64,000 bases of DNA. It comes from JAFDBW01 sp963825575. Lineage in GTDB: Bacteria > Desulfobacterota > Desulfuromonadia > Desulfuromonadales > BM103. The position numbers and the translations under genes are program-made. The notes under the pieces are model-generated. The model had not been told where the DNA came from, ran no database searches, and worked only from the letters and a program-made list of their open reading frames with translations. Location: assembly GCA_963825575.1 (NCBI GenBank), contig CAWGUB010000015.1, positions 119,887 through 183,886 of the forward strand, given 5' to 3'. How positions within the stretch are numbered: the first letter of the stretch is position 1; each line of letters starts with the position of its first letter. Positions 54,446 to 63,616 of this stretch are shown here, one piece after another.

Positions 54446-55616
54446 ATGCCTGAACAAAAAGATAACGATAACCAGAACCACGAGATGCTGCGGCTCGTCC
54501 CGGTTGCAGGACGTCGCATGACCGGTCGTTTCATCGAAGTGCCATGGTCTCTTTATGCGGCAGACCCTTGCTGGGTGCCGCCTCTGCTGATGGAGAGAAA
54601 ATGGCATCTTTCAGACAAAAATCCTTATTTCAAACATGCTGAATTTCAGGCCTGGATCGCCTGGCGCGGCGACCGGATGGTCGGACGCATCAGCGCTCAG
54701 GTTGACCAGCTGCACTTACAGCAGCACAATGACGCAACCGGTTTTTTCGGGTTTCTGGAGGCCGAGAACAACGCGGAGACTTTCCATGCTTTGTTCGAAA
54801 CTGCCGAAGAATGGCTGAGAGAAAAAGGAATGCAAAGAATCCGTGGGCCGTTCAGCCTGTCAATCAACGACGAGTGTGGACTGCTGGTGGAAGGCTTTGA
54901 CAGCCCGCCGCCGATTATGCTGGGCCACGCTTTACCTTATTACGGCAAACGCGTGGAAGAGCAGGGCTATGTCAAGGAGCAGGATCTGCTGGCTTACCGG
55001 GTTGACCCGAAACTTGCCCACCAGCCGCACCTGGAACACCCTCACCAAACGATTTTCACGACGCGTCAAGGTCCGCATGCTTCGGCGCGACCGCTTCGAC
55101 GAGGACCTGGAAATTATCCGAAATATTTTCGAGGACGCCTGGGCTGAAAACTGGGGGTTCATTCCCTTTACGCCAGCGGAGTTTACCGAATTGGCTAAAA
55201 ACCTTAAATTCCTGGTGGACCCCGAGTTCGTCAGTATCACCGAAGTTGACGGAGAACCCGTGGCAATGATGGTCATGTTCCCCAACATCAACGAGATGAT
55301 CATGGATTTGAACGGCCGTCTGCTGCCGTTTGGTTGGCTGAAATTGCTCTGGCGCCTGAAAATTTCCGGTGCCAGGTCATCGAGAGTGCCGCTGATGGGT
55401 GTCCGGCGCCGTTACCAGGGGACAATGCTGGGAGCGGCCTTGGCCCTAATGTCGATCGCCCCGATTCATGAGCATGCTTGCCGGAAAGGTATTGCCGAAG
55501 TCGATATGTCGTGGATTCTCGAACAAAACAAGGGGATGCGAAAGATTATCGAATTGTTAGGTAGTGTTGCATATAAGCGGTATCGGATTTACCAGAAGGG
55601 TTTGAACGCAGAATGA
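54446..55616 (+). pseudogene. GNAT-like acyltransferase resembling bacterial ceramide synthase, one frame break
   Basis: About 390 residues when the frame is repaired. N-terminal part: GRFIEVPWSLYAADPCWVPPLL, RISAQVDQLHLQQHNDATGFFGFLE, RGPFSLSINDECGLLVEGFD, MLGHALPYYGKRVEEQGYVKEQDLLAY. After one extra C in the CCC run at 55039-55041 the protein continues as LTKRFSRRVKVRMLRRDRFDEDLEII, EFVSITEVDGEPVAMMVMFPN and GVRRRYQGTMLGAALALMSI, a GNAT-type CoA-binding pattern. From memory this matches the family of the Caulobacter bacterial ceramide synthase (bCerS), which N-acylates the sphingoid base. Its stop overlaps the next ATG. The assignment rests on family resemblance plus the neighbouring SPT, ACP and reductase genes. 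Confidence 0.75.
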
Positions 55617-56444
55617 AGTCGAAGCAGCTCTTTTGCAGTAATCATTCTGGCCGCAGACCGTGAGCTGACAGATCCTGTCGCACAGTACACAGCCGCAAGC
55701 TGCAAAGCTTTAACCCCCGTCTCCGGCCGCGAGATGGTTTTACGGGTTCTCGATGCCCTGGCAGACGCTGTTGAAACAGGGGACCGTTTTCTGGTGGGCC
55801 CGTCGGCTGTATCCGTCGAGCAGAGTGAGGAGCTCTCCGGATTGGTCCGCTCCGGACAAGTCAAATGGCTTGCCCCGCAGTCGACGCCAAGCTTGAGCGC
55901 CTTCACTGTTTTGCAGTCGCTGCCCGAGGACACACCGGTTCTGGTCACCACGGCCGATCATGCTCTGCTGACTGCAGAGATGGTCGATTACTTCTGCAGG
56001 GAAGCGCGCACCAGTGGTTGCGACGTCCTGGCAGGCGTCGCGCGCCATGAATTGATTGCAGAGGCTGTCCCCGGCACCCGGCGAACTGTTACGAAACTAA
56101 AGGACGGGGGCTATTGCGGCTGCAACCTGTTTGCCTTCCTTACGCCAAGGTCCCGCAAAGCTGCTGATTTCTGGCGTCAAGTTGAAAAGGAGCGCAAAAA
56201 GCCCCTGCGCATCATCAAGGTCATGGGATGGATGACCGTGCTCCGTTATCTGCTAGGACAACTGACCCTGGAGCAGGCTCTGGGTGGGCTGTCACGAAGG
56301 ATGGGTTTGCGAGTGGGAGCAGTCCGGATGCCTTTTGCCGAAGCCGCGATCGATGTGGACAAGGTCGAAGATTTATTGCTGGTTGAGTCGATACTGGCAG
56401 AAAGACAGAAGAGCGGCTTTGAAAAGGCTCTCGGGGAAACTTAA
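55613..56444 (+). pseudogene. MobA-like nucleotidyltransferase, one frame break near the start
   Basis: Predicted NTP-transferase with Rossmann-like fold. ATG 55613 overlaps the preceding stop (ATGA). After MKSKQLF an extra T in the TTTT run at 55631-55634 shifts the frame; the repaired protein continues AVIILAADRELTDPVAQYTAASCKALTPVSGREMV, then TTADHALLTAEMVDYF and GCNLFAFLTPRSRKAADFW. About 276 residues. It probably makes an activated (CDP- or similar) head-group donor for the CDP-alcohol phosphatidyltransferase at 60413 or the sugar pathway; the substrate is unknown. Confidence 0.72.
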
Positions 56445-56473
56445 TGGCTGGACAGCGCTAAATACGTTACTAT

Positions 56474-56502
56474 TTGAGTTATGCAAATCACTTTTTTATA
56501 TT
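56474..56502 (+). promoter_or_regulatory. Predicted promoter of the tagD-like/lptF/lptG unit
   Basis: TTGAGT (56474-56479), 17-bp spacer, TATATT (56497-56502), 80 bases upstream of the ATG at 56583. Confidence 0.6.
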
Positions 56503-56582
56503 CTTCTGCTGTGTTAAAAGTTTGCAGGCGTTGGTTTTTCATGAAAACAAGTTCCCGAAAATGCTTAAGAGGTCAGGGTTAA

Positions 56583-57026
56583 ATGAACAAAGAAAGAGTG
56601 GGCTACACAACCGGTGTTTTTGATTTATTTCATATCGGACACCTGAGGTTATTGCAAAGAGCAAAGAGTCAATGCGATCGACTGATTGTCGGTGTGAGTA
56701 CCGATGAGCTGGTGCAGTCATATAAAAACAAAAAACCGGTCATCCCTTTCGAAGAGAGGATTGAAATTGTCGCCGCATTGAAATGTGTTGACGTGGTCGT
56801 TCCTCAGACGCACAGAGACAAGGTAGCGGCGTACCATGAGATCAAATTTGATGTCATGTTTGTCGGCAGCGACTGGAAAGGGTCGGACCTGTTCAACAAG
56901 GTAGAGGCTGAACTGGCTGGATATGGCGTGGATGTGGTTTATTTCGAATACACAAATAATGTGTCTTCAACAGCCTTGCAATCGACGCTTCAGGCTATAT
57001 ATGACGCGGAGGCCTCGGCAGGATAA
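56583..57026 (+). CDS. Glycerol-3-phosphate cytidylyltransferase-like protein (TagD family)
   Basis: 147-residue cytidylyltransferase: YTTGVFDLFHIGHLRLLQRA carries the HxGH motif, IPFEERIEIVAALK and DVMFVGSDWKGSDLFNKVEAEL are typical of TagD/TarD, and the C-terminal VSSTAL stands for the usual R-T-x-G-I-S-T-T. The product is likely CDP-glycerol or a related CDP-alcohol. CDP-glycerol would fit both the surface carbohydrate proteins (GT-B, CDP-glycerol transferase-like) and a glycerophosphate head group on a lipid. Confidence 0.83.
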   Translation: MNKERVGYTTGVFDLFHIGHLRLLQRAKSQCDRLIVGVSTDELVQSYKNKKPVIPFEERIEIVAALKCVDVVVPQTHRDKVAAYHEIKFDVMFVGSDWKGSDLFNKVEAELAGYGVDVVYFEYTNNVSSTALQSTLQAIYDAEASAG

Positions 57027-57097
57027 GATGTCTATAGACGCATAATCTCCGTCATAACCTTATGTTATGGCAATCACCGCAATTTACAGGATTTGAA

Positions 57098-58168
57098 TTG
57101 CTCATCAACCGCTATTTAAACCGTGAAATCCTGAACCCACTGGTGACTATCTGTACCATCCTGGTCGTCATTTTTGCCGGCTATTCTGCCACCCGCTATC
57201 TGCCCAATGCTGCTGACGGACTGATGACGGGGAAAACTGTCCTCGCCCTGGTCTTCCTCAAAATCTTAATCGCTCTGGAAGTTCTGATCCCCGTCACGCT
57301 TTTCCTCTCGGTAATTACCGTTCTCGGTCGCCTGCATGCCGAATCGGAAATTATCGCCATGCAGGCCAGCGGACTTTGCGAACGCACCCTCATGAGCTCG
57401 GTTTTGCGGCTCTCCTTTGTTGTCGCCCTGCTGGTTGCGGGGCTGTCCCTTTATGCACGGCCCTGGGCCTACGAAAAAAGCTACTGGTTGAAAGCTGACG
57501 CCGAAGCTAATTTCGATTTCTCACGCCTCAAGCCGGGGCGTTTCCATGAAATTGGCGAGAACAAGTACGTTGTTTTTCTGGAAAGTATCCATGAAAGCCA
57601 GGAGCGTGCAGAAGGCGTTTTTATTGAACAGCGAAATGAGTCGTTGCGTAAGATAATTAGTGCCAAACAAGCCTGGCAGGAGGTCGATCCGGTGACAGGG
57701 GAGAAGAGCGTGGTTTTGCATGATGGCTATCACTACGAAATTTTACCTGTCGTCGGTAAAACAAGCCTGTTCCGCTTTCAGAACTTCCGACTGATTTTAA
57801 CGCCCAAAGAAATTGAATCGATCGGATACAGGCGCAAGGCCGCATCAACGATGAGTCTCGTCGATTCATCCGTGGCAGAGGACAGGGCGGAATTTCAGTG
57901 GCGGGTTTCCACGGGGTTCTCCACGATTTTGCTGGGATTACTCGGAATTCCTTTGAGTCGCACGGCCCCACGTCGGGGCAAGTCTGCCAATATTTTCATG
58001 GGCGTGATCATTTTTGCCATTTACTATAATATGACTGCGATAGCCAAAACCTGGATGGAGCAAGGGGTGGTCGGTGCGTTCCCGGGGATCTGGTGGCCTC
58101 ATGCACTGCTTGCTGTTTTGCTGATTATCCTGCTCAAACCTTTTGGGTCAGGTTTCCAGTCGCACTGA
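57098..58168 (+). CDS. lptF: LptF-family lipid export permease
   Basis: LptF/LptG-type permease (YjgP/YjgQ family) of the LptBFG exporter that extracts lipids from the inner membrane. Six hydrophobic segments (three N-terminal, three C-terminal) flank a periplasmic beta-jellyroll domain. TTG 57098 (MLINRYLNREILNPL) gives the canonical LptF start and has AGGA upstream; an ATG at 57062 adds 12 residues. It is followed after 38 bases by lptG. No LptB ATPase or LptC is in the window. Because the pair sits in a sphingolipid locus it may be a dedicated paralogue instead of the LPS exporter. Confidence 0.88.
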   Translation: MLINRYLNREILNPLVTICTILVVIFAGYSATRYLPNAADGLMTGKTVLALVFLKILIALEVLIPVTLFLSVITVLGRLHAESEIIAMQASGLCERTLMSSVLRLSFVVALLVAGLSLYARPWAYEKSYWLKADAEANFDFSRLKPGRFHEIGENKYVVFLESIHESQERAEGVFIEQRNESLRKIISAKQAWQEVDPVTGEKSVVLHDGYHYEILPVVGKTSLFRFQNFRLILTPKEIESIGYRRKAASTMSLVDSSVAEDRAEFQWRVSTGFSTILLGLLGIPLSRTAPRRGKSANIFMGVIIFAIYYNMTAIAKTWMEQGVVGAFPGIWWPHALLAVLLIILLKPFGSGFQSH

Positions 58169-58206
58169 CCCGAGTGTAGCCAGAACGAGAACGGTTTTCT
58201 GTCTCT

Positions 58207-59277
58207 ATGAGAATGCTTGCGCGCTATATCACTACCAGGCTGGCCTTTGGCTGGTTGCTGGTTTTCCTCATTATGACAGCCCTGTTCTCGTTCCTCGAAC
58301 TGGTCGGCCAACTCGATGATATCGGTGAGGGCAGCTACCAGGCAAAAGATGCCTTCATGTACGTGGCCTACACCTTGCCCGGCCGGGTTCTTGGTCTGGC
58401 GGCGGTCAGCTCACTGATGGGAGGGATTGTCGGTCTCGGGACCCTGGCCAACACCGATGAACTTCTGGCGATGCGCGCTTGCGGCTTTTCCGTATTTCGT
58501 ATCGCACGCGTACTGCTGGGGGCCGGCAGTGTGGTTATGCTCTCCGTCCTCCTAATGACCCAGTTTGTTGTGCCACCACTTGAACAAAGAGCCAAGATCA
58601 ACCGTGAGCTAGCCCTTTCAGAGGAAGGTTCGCTGCTCTCGACGGGCGGCTTCTGGACGCGGGGCAAAGATAACCGTTTCATCAATGTGCGTTCTTCAAA
58701 ATCCGGTGTCGGCAACGCAGATGTGAGTATTTACGACTTCGATGATCAGGGTAAACCGACCAGTTATGTCGGCTCAGCAGAAACGGAAATCGGCAAAGAC
58801 GGCCAATGGATCGGTCGCGACGCCAGACAGATCAACTTTGCGGACAAACGCATTACGGACCAGCTAGAACCTTCTTTAGCCCTCGATGTTTTTCTCAGTA
58901 CCAGACAGACAGACATCCTGAGTATCACCCCGGACATGCTCTCGCTGGACAAACTGTATCAGTATATTCAGGTTCTGCGGAAGAGGGGCCAGAACGCCGA
59001 CCAATTTGTCCTGGCACTGTGGCAGAAAATGACCCTGCCGCTCAAGGTGGGTGCGATGATGTTTTTCTCTTTGCCCTTTGTATTCGGCGTGGCGCGGGAG
59101 GTCAACCCCGGGCGAAGGATGACACTTGGCGGTATTGTCGGAATTTCTTACTATTACTTCGATCAGGCTCTGGGGTATATGGGGCTTCTTCTCGGTATCC
59201 ACCCGGCATTCACGACGCTGCTGCCACTCGCGATCATCATTCTGATCGCTACCTGGCTGTTGTTAAGGGTTCCATAG
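58207..59277 (+). CDS. lptG: LptG-family lipid export permease
   Basis: Partner of LptF. The protein opens RMLARYITTRLAFGWLLVFLIM and has FLELVGQLDDIGEGSYQAKDAFMYVAYTLPGRV, typical of LptG, with a periplasmic domain and the C-terminal membrane region AMMFFSLPFVFGVAREVNPGRRMTLGGIVGISYYYFDQ. 356 residues, full length. With LptF it forms the membrane channel of an LptBFG complex; the ATPase must be encoded elsewhere. Confidence 0.92.
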   Translation: MRMLARYITTRLAFGWLLVFLIMTALFSFLELVGQLDDIGEGSYQAKDAFMYVAYTLPGRVLGLAAVSSLMGGIVGLGTLANTDELLAMRACGFSVFRIARVLLGAGSVVMLSVLLMTQFVVPPLEQRAKINRELALSEEGSLLSTGGFWTRGKDNRFINVRSSKSGVGNADVSIYDFDDQGKPTSYVGSAETEIGKDGQWIGRDARQINFADKRITDQLEPSLALDVFLSTRQTDILSITPDMLSLDKLYQYIQVLRKRGQNADQFVLALWQKMTLPLKVGAMMFFSLPFVFGVAREVNPGRRMTLGGIVGISYYYFDQALGYMGLLLGIHPAFTTLLPLAIIILIATWLLLRVP

Positions 59278-59295
59278 CCGCAGTCCTAAGTTCAA

Positions 59296-60288
59296 TCAGA
59301 ACTGCGGAAGCTTCAGGTTTGCCTCCTGCTCCTGGTCAAACTTTCCGGATTCTTCCGAATAGCCCCGGACAAGCATCTTCAGATTCCAACGGTCACCATT
59401 TTTTTTGATCAAATACAGGTTATACTTGGCGCAACGTTCAGAGCGCGGGTTCAGTTCCGATCCGGAGGGGGCTCCAATCACGGGAACTTTGCCGGCAGGA
59501 GTCTGCAATTGCGAAAATGTCTGGGCATGAGTGTGCCCATGCAGCACCAATTCCGCACCGCAACGGGCGATAACCTCGGCAAATGCTCTGTTGTCGACAA
59601 GACGTTTGCGCCATTTTATAGTTCCCGGAACCGGCGGATGATGGATCAGGACAACCCGCAGGAGGCCTGCTTCGCCAGTCTCCTGAAGAAGTTCGGCCAA
59701 TATGCCCAGTTGTTTTTCACCCAGACTACCGACCGCGAGAAAAGGCAGGCTGGGTCTTGCCGAGCAAAGACCGATCAGGGCGACTTTGCCACGAATGCGA
59801 AGGCTTGGGAATAACTCTCCAGTCCGGGAGCTGTCCTGCCTGTCGTCGGAGGTGAGGTAAGGAGCCCATGCCGAGAGTTGAGCAGACCATTTCTGCCCGA
59901 CGTAGGCTTCATGGTTGCCAGGAATGGCTGTGACCTGGTCCGGTGGCCCGAGTCTGGCCAGCCATTGACCGGCATCGGTAAACTCGTCTGGCAGGCCAAG
60001 ATGCGTCAGGTCGCCGGTTACGGCAATATGATCAGGCCGGGTTGTTTTCAGGTCTTCGAGTAAGGCTTCTACAATGTCGCGCCGATGCACCCGTCGCCGT
60101 TTGCGCCGCCAGGACAGATAGCCCAGAATTCGCTTGTTAAGCAGTTGGCCAATAGTCGTACCCTTGAGCGAGGTCAGGTGGAGATCGGACAGGTGAGCCA
60201 GGGTGAAACTGCCCGGTGTCGGTGACGGCACAGGTGACTCGGAGCCTTCCGGACGGGCAGGCGATGTCTCTTTCTTTACTTCCGGCAT
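59296..60288 (-). CDS. Calcineurin-like metallophosphoesterase
   Basis: 330 residues with the metal motifs in order: LAHLSDLHLTSLKG (DxH), VTGDLTHLG (GD), AIPGNHEAYVG (GNHE), VVLIHHPPVPGT and LHGHTHAQTF (GHxH). The first 27 residues are Pro/Glu/Ser-rich and lack a signal peptide, so it is probably cytoplasmic. It converges with lptG. Family members hydrolyse phosphomonoesters or diesters including lipid precursors; a lipid substrate is possible from context only. Confidence 0.87.
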   Translation of the reverse strand: MPEVKKETSPARPEGSESPVPSPTPGSFTLAHLSDLHLTSLKGTTIGQLLNKRILGYLSWRRKRRRVHRRDIVEALLEDLKTTRPDHIAVTGDLTHLGLPDEFTDAGQWLARLGPPDQVTAIPGNHEAYVGQKWSAQLSAWAPYLTSDDRQDSSRTGELFPSLRIRGKVALIGLCSARPSLPFLAVGSLGEKQLGILAELLQETGEAGLLRVVLIHHPPVPGTIKWRKRLVDNRAFAEVIARCGAELVLHGHTHAQTFSQLQTPAGKVPVIGAPSGSELNPRSERCAKYNLYLIKKNGDRWNLKMLVRGYSEESGKFDQEQEANLKLPQF

Positions 60289-60412
60289 TCAGGGAGTATA
60301 TAGTACTGACTTTGTTTTTTCTACCGATCTTTGTTCGGGTGGGTCCCGTCTGCCAGCTCCTGCTTAGGACGGCACAAACCTTCCGAAGAATTTATTTTCA
60401 GGGCCATAATAT

Positions 60413-61606
60413 ATGTCAGTTTACGTACGGATTTTACAGGAAAGCCCCCTTAAATTATGGGGATTGAGCTCTCGTGAACGTCTTGAACGCATGCTCACGA
60501 AGGCCGGAGTTTCTTGCGGTCCTCGCGACGACAATGCGGTTGCCGGGAAAGATTCCGTGTTGTTGCTGCGCGGCGATTTTCTTTACGACCAGCGCATTGT
60601 CAAGAATATGATCGACTCTGTCGGCATCGTGCTGGAAGCGGCCGCCGCGGAAGGTCACAGGCCGGTTGCCGCCCATGTTTCAGCAGAACTTGCCGACCGC
60701 ATGGAAGCCATTCTGTCTGATGATGGCCGGCACGATTATCCGGAGGGCCTGCGTCAGGAGACCCCGGAGACGCTGGTCAATGCCTACCTGATGGAATTGC
60801 GCAAGTTTGACGCACCATACCTCCTGCCGATCTCGGACAAAAGTCGACGGAGTCTGGAAAAGAGACTTTTTGATGGCTCCTACAAGGGGGTTACCGACCT
60901 GGTGACCAAGTGGCTCTGGCCAACTCCGGCACGCTGGGCAACCGGCGTTTGCACCCGGTACGGCATTGTGCCCAACCAGGTTACAACCCTGAGTCTTATC
61001 CTGTCGGCGCTGGCAGTCCTCATGTTCTACAACGGGTTTTATGTAACGGGCCTGTTTATGGCCTGGTTTATGACTTTCCTTGATACGGTTGACGGCAAAC
61101 TTGCCAGGGTCACCCTCAACTACAGTCCTTTCGGCAACATCTACGACCATGCTATCGACCTGGTTTTTCCGCCCATCTGGTACGTCGTCTGGGCTTTGAG
61201 CCTGCAGAGTATTCCCGGTATGTCCACAGAGGTTGCGATCTGGACGGTGATGGTCGGCTACATCGTCGGCCGGCTGGTGGAAGTTATCTTCAAGCAGTTC
61301 CTTGAATCATCGGGGATCTTCTGTTGGCAACCGGTCGACTCCTGTTTTCGGCTGATTACAGGCCGTCGCAACCCAAACCTGGTCCTGCTCACTGTGAGCC
61401 TTTTCTTCGGCCGACCTGACGTCGGTCTGCTGGCCGTGTGCCTGTGGACGGCCCTGTCGAGCGTTTTCCTGGTCGCACGTCTGATCATGGGCATACAGAC
61501 CAGGATCTCATCCGGGCCTTTGCGTTCCTGGTTCCTTGACCTCGATCCGTCGGACGAGTCGCTTACTTTTACTCAAAGATGGTTCTGTCGTCGTCCCAAG
61601 GCTTGA
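60413..61606 (+). CDS. CDP-alcohol phosphatidyltransferase family protein with N-terminal extension
   Basis: 397 residues. The C-terminal 220 residues are an integral membrane CDP-alcohol phosphotransferase with the full motif DTVDGKLAR-x8-G-NIY-D-HAI-D. The first 175 residues form a soluble region (VLLLRGDFLYDQRIVKNMID, EGHRPVAAHVS) resembling the end of a sugar-nucleotidyltransferase domain, as in fused inositol-phosphate cytidylyltransferase/phosphatidyltransferase proteins. It would join a phospho-head group from a CDP-activated partner to a lipid or polyol. It is followed by a lipid kinase gene. Confidence 0.83.
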   Translation: MSVYVRILQESPLKLWGLSSRERLERMLTKAGVSCGPRDDNAVAGKDSVLLLRGDFLYDQRIVKNMIDSVGIVLEAAAAEGHRPVAAHVSAELADRMEAILSDDGRHDYPEGLRQETPETLVNAYLMELRKFDAPYLLPISDKSRRSLEKRLFDGSYKGVTDLVTKWLWPTPARWATGVCTRYGIVPNQVTTLSLILSALAVLMFYNGFYVTGLFMAWFMTFLDTVDGKLARVTLNYSPFGNIYDHAIDLVFPPIWYVVWALSLQSIPGMSTEVAIWTVMVGYIVGRLVEVIFKQFLESSGIFCWQPVDSCFRLITGRRNPNLVLLTVSLFFGRPDVGLLAVCLWTALSSVFLVARLIMGIQTRISSGPLRSWFLDLDPSDESLTFTQRWFCRRPKA

Positions 61607-61611
61607 ATGTT

Positions 61612-62622
61612 ATGAGTGGCCCTTTCATGCAAAGCCCTGAGCCTACCGACTACTATCATAACAATGGGCAATGTTTGAAGGTGGGTGTCATAACCAACCC
61701 CCGTAGTGGCGCCAACAAAAAAGGCAGCGGGGAGGTACACAAGCTTCTTAAGCACTGGCCGGACGTCATGCATTATGAGGCCTTTGATCCGCAGGGCGTC
61801 TCCGCAGCGCTGTCCGATTTCTCCCGCAACGGCGTCAAGTTGATCGTCGTCAACGGTGGCGACGGGACAGTTCAGGCCGTACTGACTACCCTTGGCAACA
61901 AAAAGATCTTTGCCCAACCACCATTACTGGCGCTGCTGCGTTCCGGGACCACGAGTATGCTGCCCAGGGATGTCGGTGTTGCGGGCCACCCGGCCACTGC
62001 TCTGCAACGAATCCTTCAATGGTCGAAATCGACGAACCAGGACCTTGGTATTCAATCGCGCTCTATATTACGGGTGCAAAGAGATACAGACGATTTGTTC
62101 GGTATGTTTTTCGGCGCAGGGGCGATCTGCCAAGGCATCAGGCTTTTTCACAGCAAAGACAACCCCATGGGCCGGCGCGGCCAACTGATGCCGATGTTGA
62201 CCATGGCGCGTCTTTTACTGGCGATACTGTTTAACAACCAGGACAAAATTACGCCTTTTTTAAACAATACGGGCCTCAATGGCCGTCAACCTGAGAAGAG
62301 GGCAGACCTTCTTGTCCTTGTCAGCACCCTTGATCGGCTGTTCCTCGGCATGCGTCCTTACTGGGGTACTGAAGAAGGCCCGTTGCGCTACACGGCCGTA
62401 GGCACAAAACCCAAAAAACTTTTGAGAATCCTGTGGTCACTGTTTGGTTCAGGTAACAACCGACATGCGATACCGACAAATGGGTATTCGAGCCATAACG
62501 TTATGGAAGTGCGGTTGGATATGCAAGGTGACTTTACCCTCGACGGCGAGTTGTACGCTGCAGGAGAGAGGCCGATCACGGTCTCCTCAGCTGGCCAGGC
62601 CCTCTTTCTTTGTTCATGTTGA
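61612..62622 (+). CDS. Diacylglycerol kinase catalytic-domain lipid kinase (ceramide-kinase-like)
   Basis: Predicted lipid kinase with the DAGK catalytic domain: VGVITNPRSGANKKGSGEV, the ATP-binding VVNGGDGTVQAVLTTL (GGDGT), LLALLRSGTTSMLPRDVGV, and C-terminal DMQGDFTLDGELYAAG. 336 residues from ATG 61612; an earlier in-frame start at 61579 overlaps the preceding gene. In Caulobacter a protein of this family (CpgB) phosphorylates ceramide, so in this cluster ceramide is a likely substrate; diacylglycerol or sphingoid base are alternatives. Confidence 0.83.
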   Translation: MSGPFMQSPEPTDYYHNNGQCLKVGVITNPRSGANKKGSGEVHKLLKHWPDVMHYEAFDPQGVSAALSDFSRNGVKLIVVNGGDGTVQAVLTTLGNKKIFAQPPLLALLRSGTTSMLPRDVGVAGHPATALQRILQWSKSTNQDLGIQSRSILRVQRDTDDLFGMFFGAGAICQGIRLFHSKDNPMGRRGQLMPMLTMARLLLAILFNNQDKITPFLNNTGLNGRQPEKRADLLVLVSTLDRLFLGMRPYWGTEEGPLRYTAVGTKPKKLLRILWSLFGSGNNRHAIPTNGYSSHNVMEVRLDMQGDFTLDGELYAAGERPITVSSAGQALFLCSC

Positions 62623-62656
62623 TTATGAGCTATTGACATTTATAAGCAACAATAAC

Positions 62657-63616
62657 ATGCAGTTAAGTGGTCAAGAAAATATCTGTGAAGTGATCAGGAA
62701 GCGATCGTCTACGGATCAGCCTCCCGGACTCAGGGTTTTGTCTGACGCAGCCCGTGACTTGCACGGCGATTCTGTCCGTGCGGTACTGTTTTACGGCTCC
62801 TGCCTGCGTACCGGTAACGTTCATGATGGACTCGCGGATCTTTACCTGCTGGTGGATGACTATCTGTCGGCGTTCAATAGCCGCACCCTTGCTTTCTTCA
62901 ACAATTTGTTGCCGCCCAACGTTTTTTACCTGGAAGTGCCTTATGAAGGCCACGTACTGAGAGCCAAGTATGCCGTACTCACCCTTGATGACTTCATCAA
63001 AGGCTCGGAAAGATGGTTTCACTCCTACCTGTGGGGCCGATTTTCCCAGAAAACAGGGATAATCTATGCGCAGGATGATTTTGTCATTCAACAGGTACAC
63101 CAGGCGTTGGCCTGCGCAGCGAAAAAGTTCATTACACAAACGTTGCCACGCATGCAAGGACCATTTAGCGCACGTGACCTTTGGTCGAGAGGGCTTTCAC
63201 TCAGTTACCAAGCCGAGTTGCGTACCGAGGAGCCGGAGAAGGCAGCTGAAAAACTGTTTGATGCTGACCCGGACTATTACCAGGCGTTGACCAGCGTTGT
63301 GCTTGAGTCTTCAACATTCAACATAACCGTCGATGACGATACAGGGACTCCTGGTTATCAGGTGGAAGTTTCGACTCATGACCGGCGTTTAAACGGCATT
63401 GCCTGGCGTATACGGACCCTGCAGGGCAAAGTCCTCTCCGTCTTGCGGCTCTTGAAAGGGCTTTTTACCTTTAAGGGTGGTATCGACTACATCCTCTGGA
63501 AAATTGAGCGGCACTCCGGCGTTCGTGTCGAGGTCGGGCCAGTTTTAAGACGCGTTCCGCCCGTTGCGGTTGTGGTTATTCTCTGGCGCTTGTATCGGCA
63601 AGATGCTTTTCGTTAG
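62657..63616 (+). CDS. Nucleotidyltransferase-fold protein of unknown function
   Basis: About 319 residues from ATG 62657. AVLFYGSCLRTGNVHDGLADLYLLVDD near residue 38 has the G-S motif and acidic DxD-like residues of the DNA polymerase beta-type nucleotidyltransferase superfamily, somewhat like the Tam41 CDP-diacylglycerol synthase start (FYGSG). The next parts include PNVFYLEVPYEGHVLRAKYAVLTLDDF. A longer in-frame reading begins at 62444 inside the lipid kinase gene and is rejected. It could supply a CDP-activated lipid to the phosphatidyltransferase; this is inference. Confidence 0.65.
   Translation: MQLSGQENICEVIRKRSSTDQPPGLRVLSDAARDLHGDSVRAVLFYGSCLRTGNVHDGLADLYLLVDDYLSAFNSRTLAFFNNLLPPNVFYLEVPYEGHVLRAKYAVLTLDDFIKGSERWFHSYLWGRFSQKTGIIYAQDDFVIQQVHQALACAAKKFITQTLPRMQGPFSARDLWSRGLSLSYQAELRTEEPEKAAEKLFDADPDYYQALTSVVLESSTFNITVDDDTGTPGYQVEVSTHDRRLNGIAWRIRTLQGKVLSVLRLLKGLFTFKGGIDYILWKIERHSGVRVEVGPVLRRVPPVAVVVILWRLYRQDAFR

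Noticed and set aside
62444..62656. N-terminal extension of the nucleotidyltransferase-like gene
   Set aside because: It lies wholly in an alternative frame of the lipid kinase gene; recognisable sequence begins after ATG 62657.
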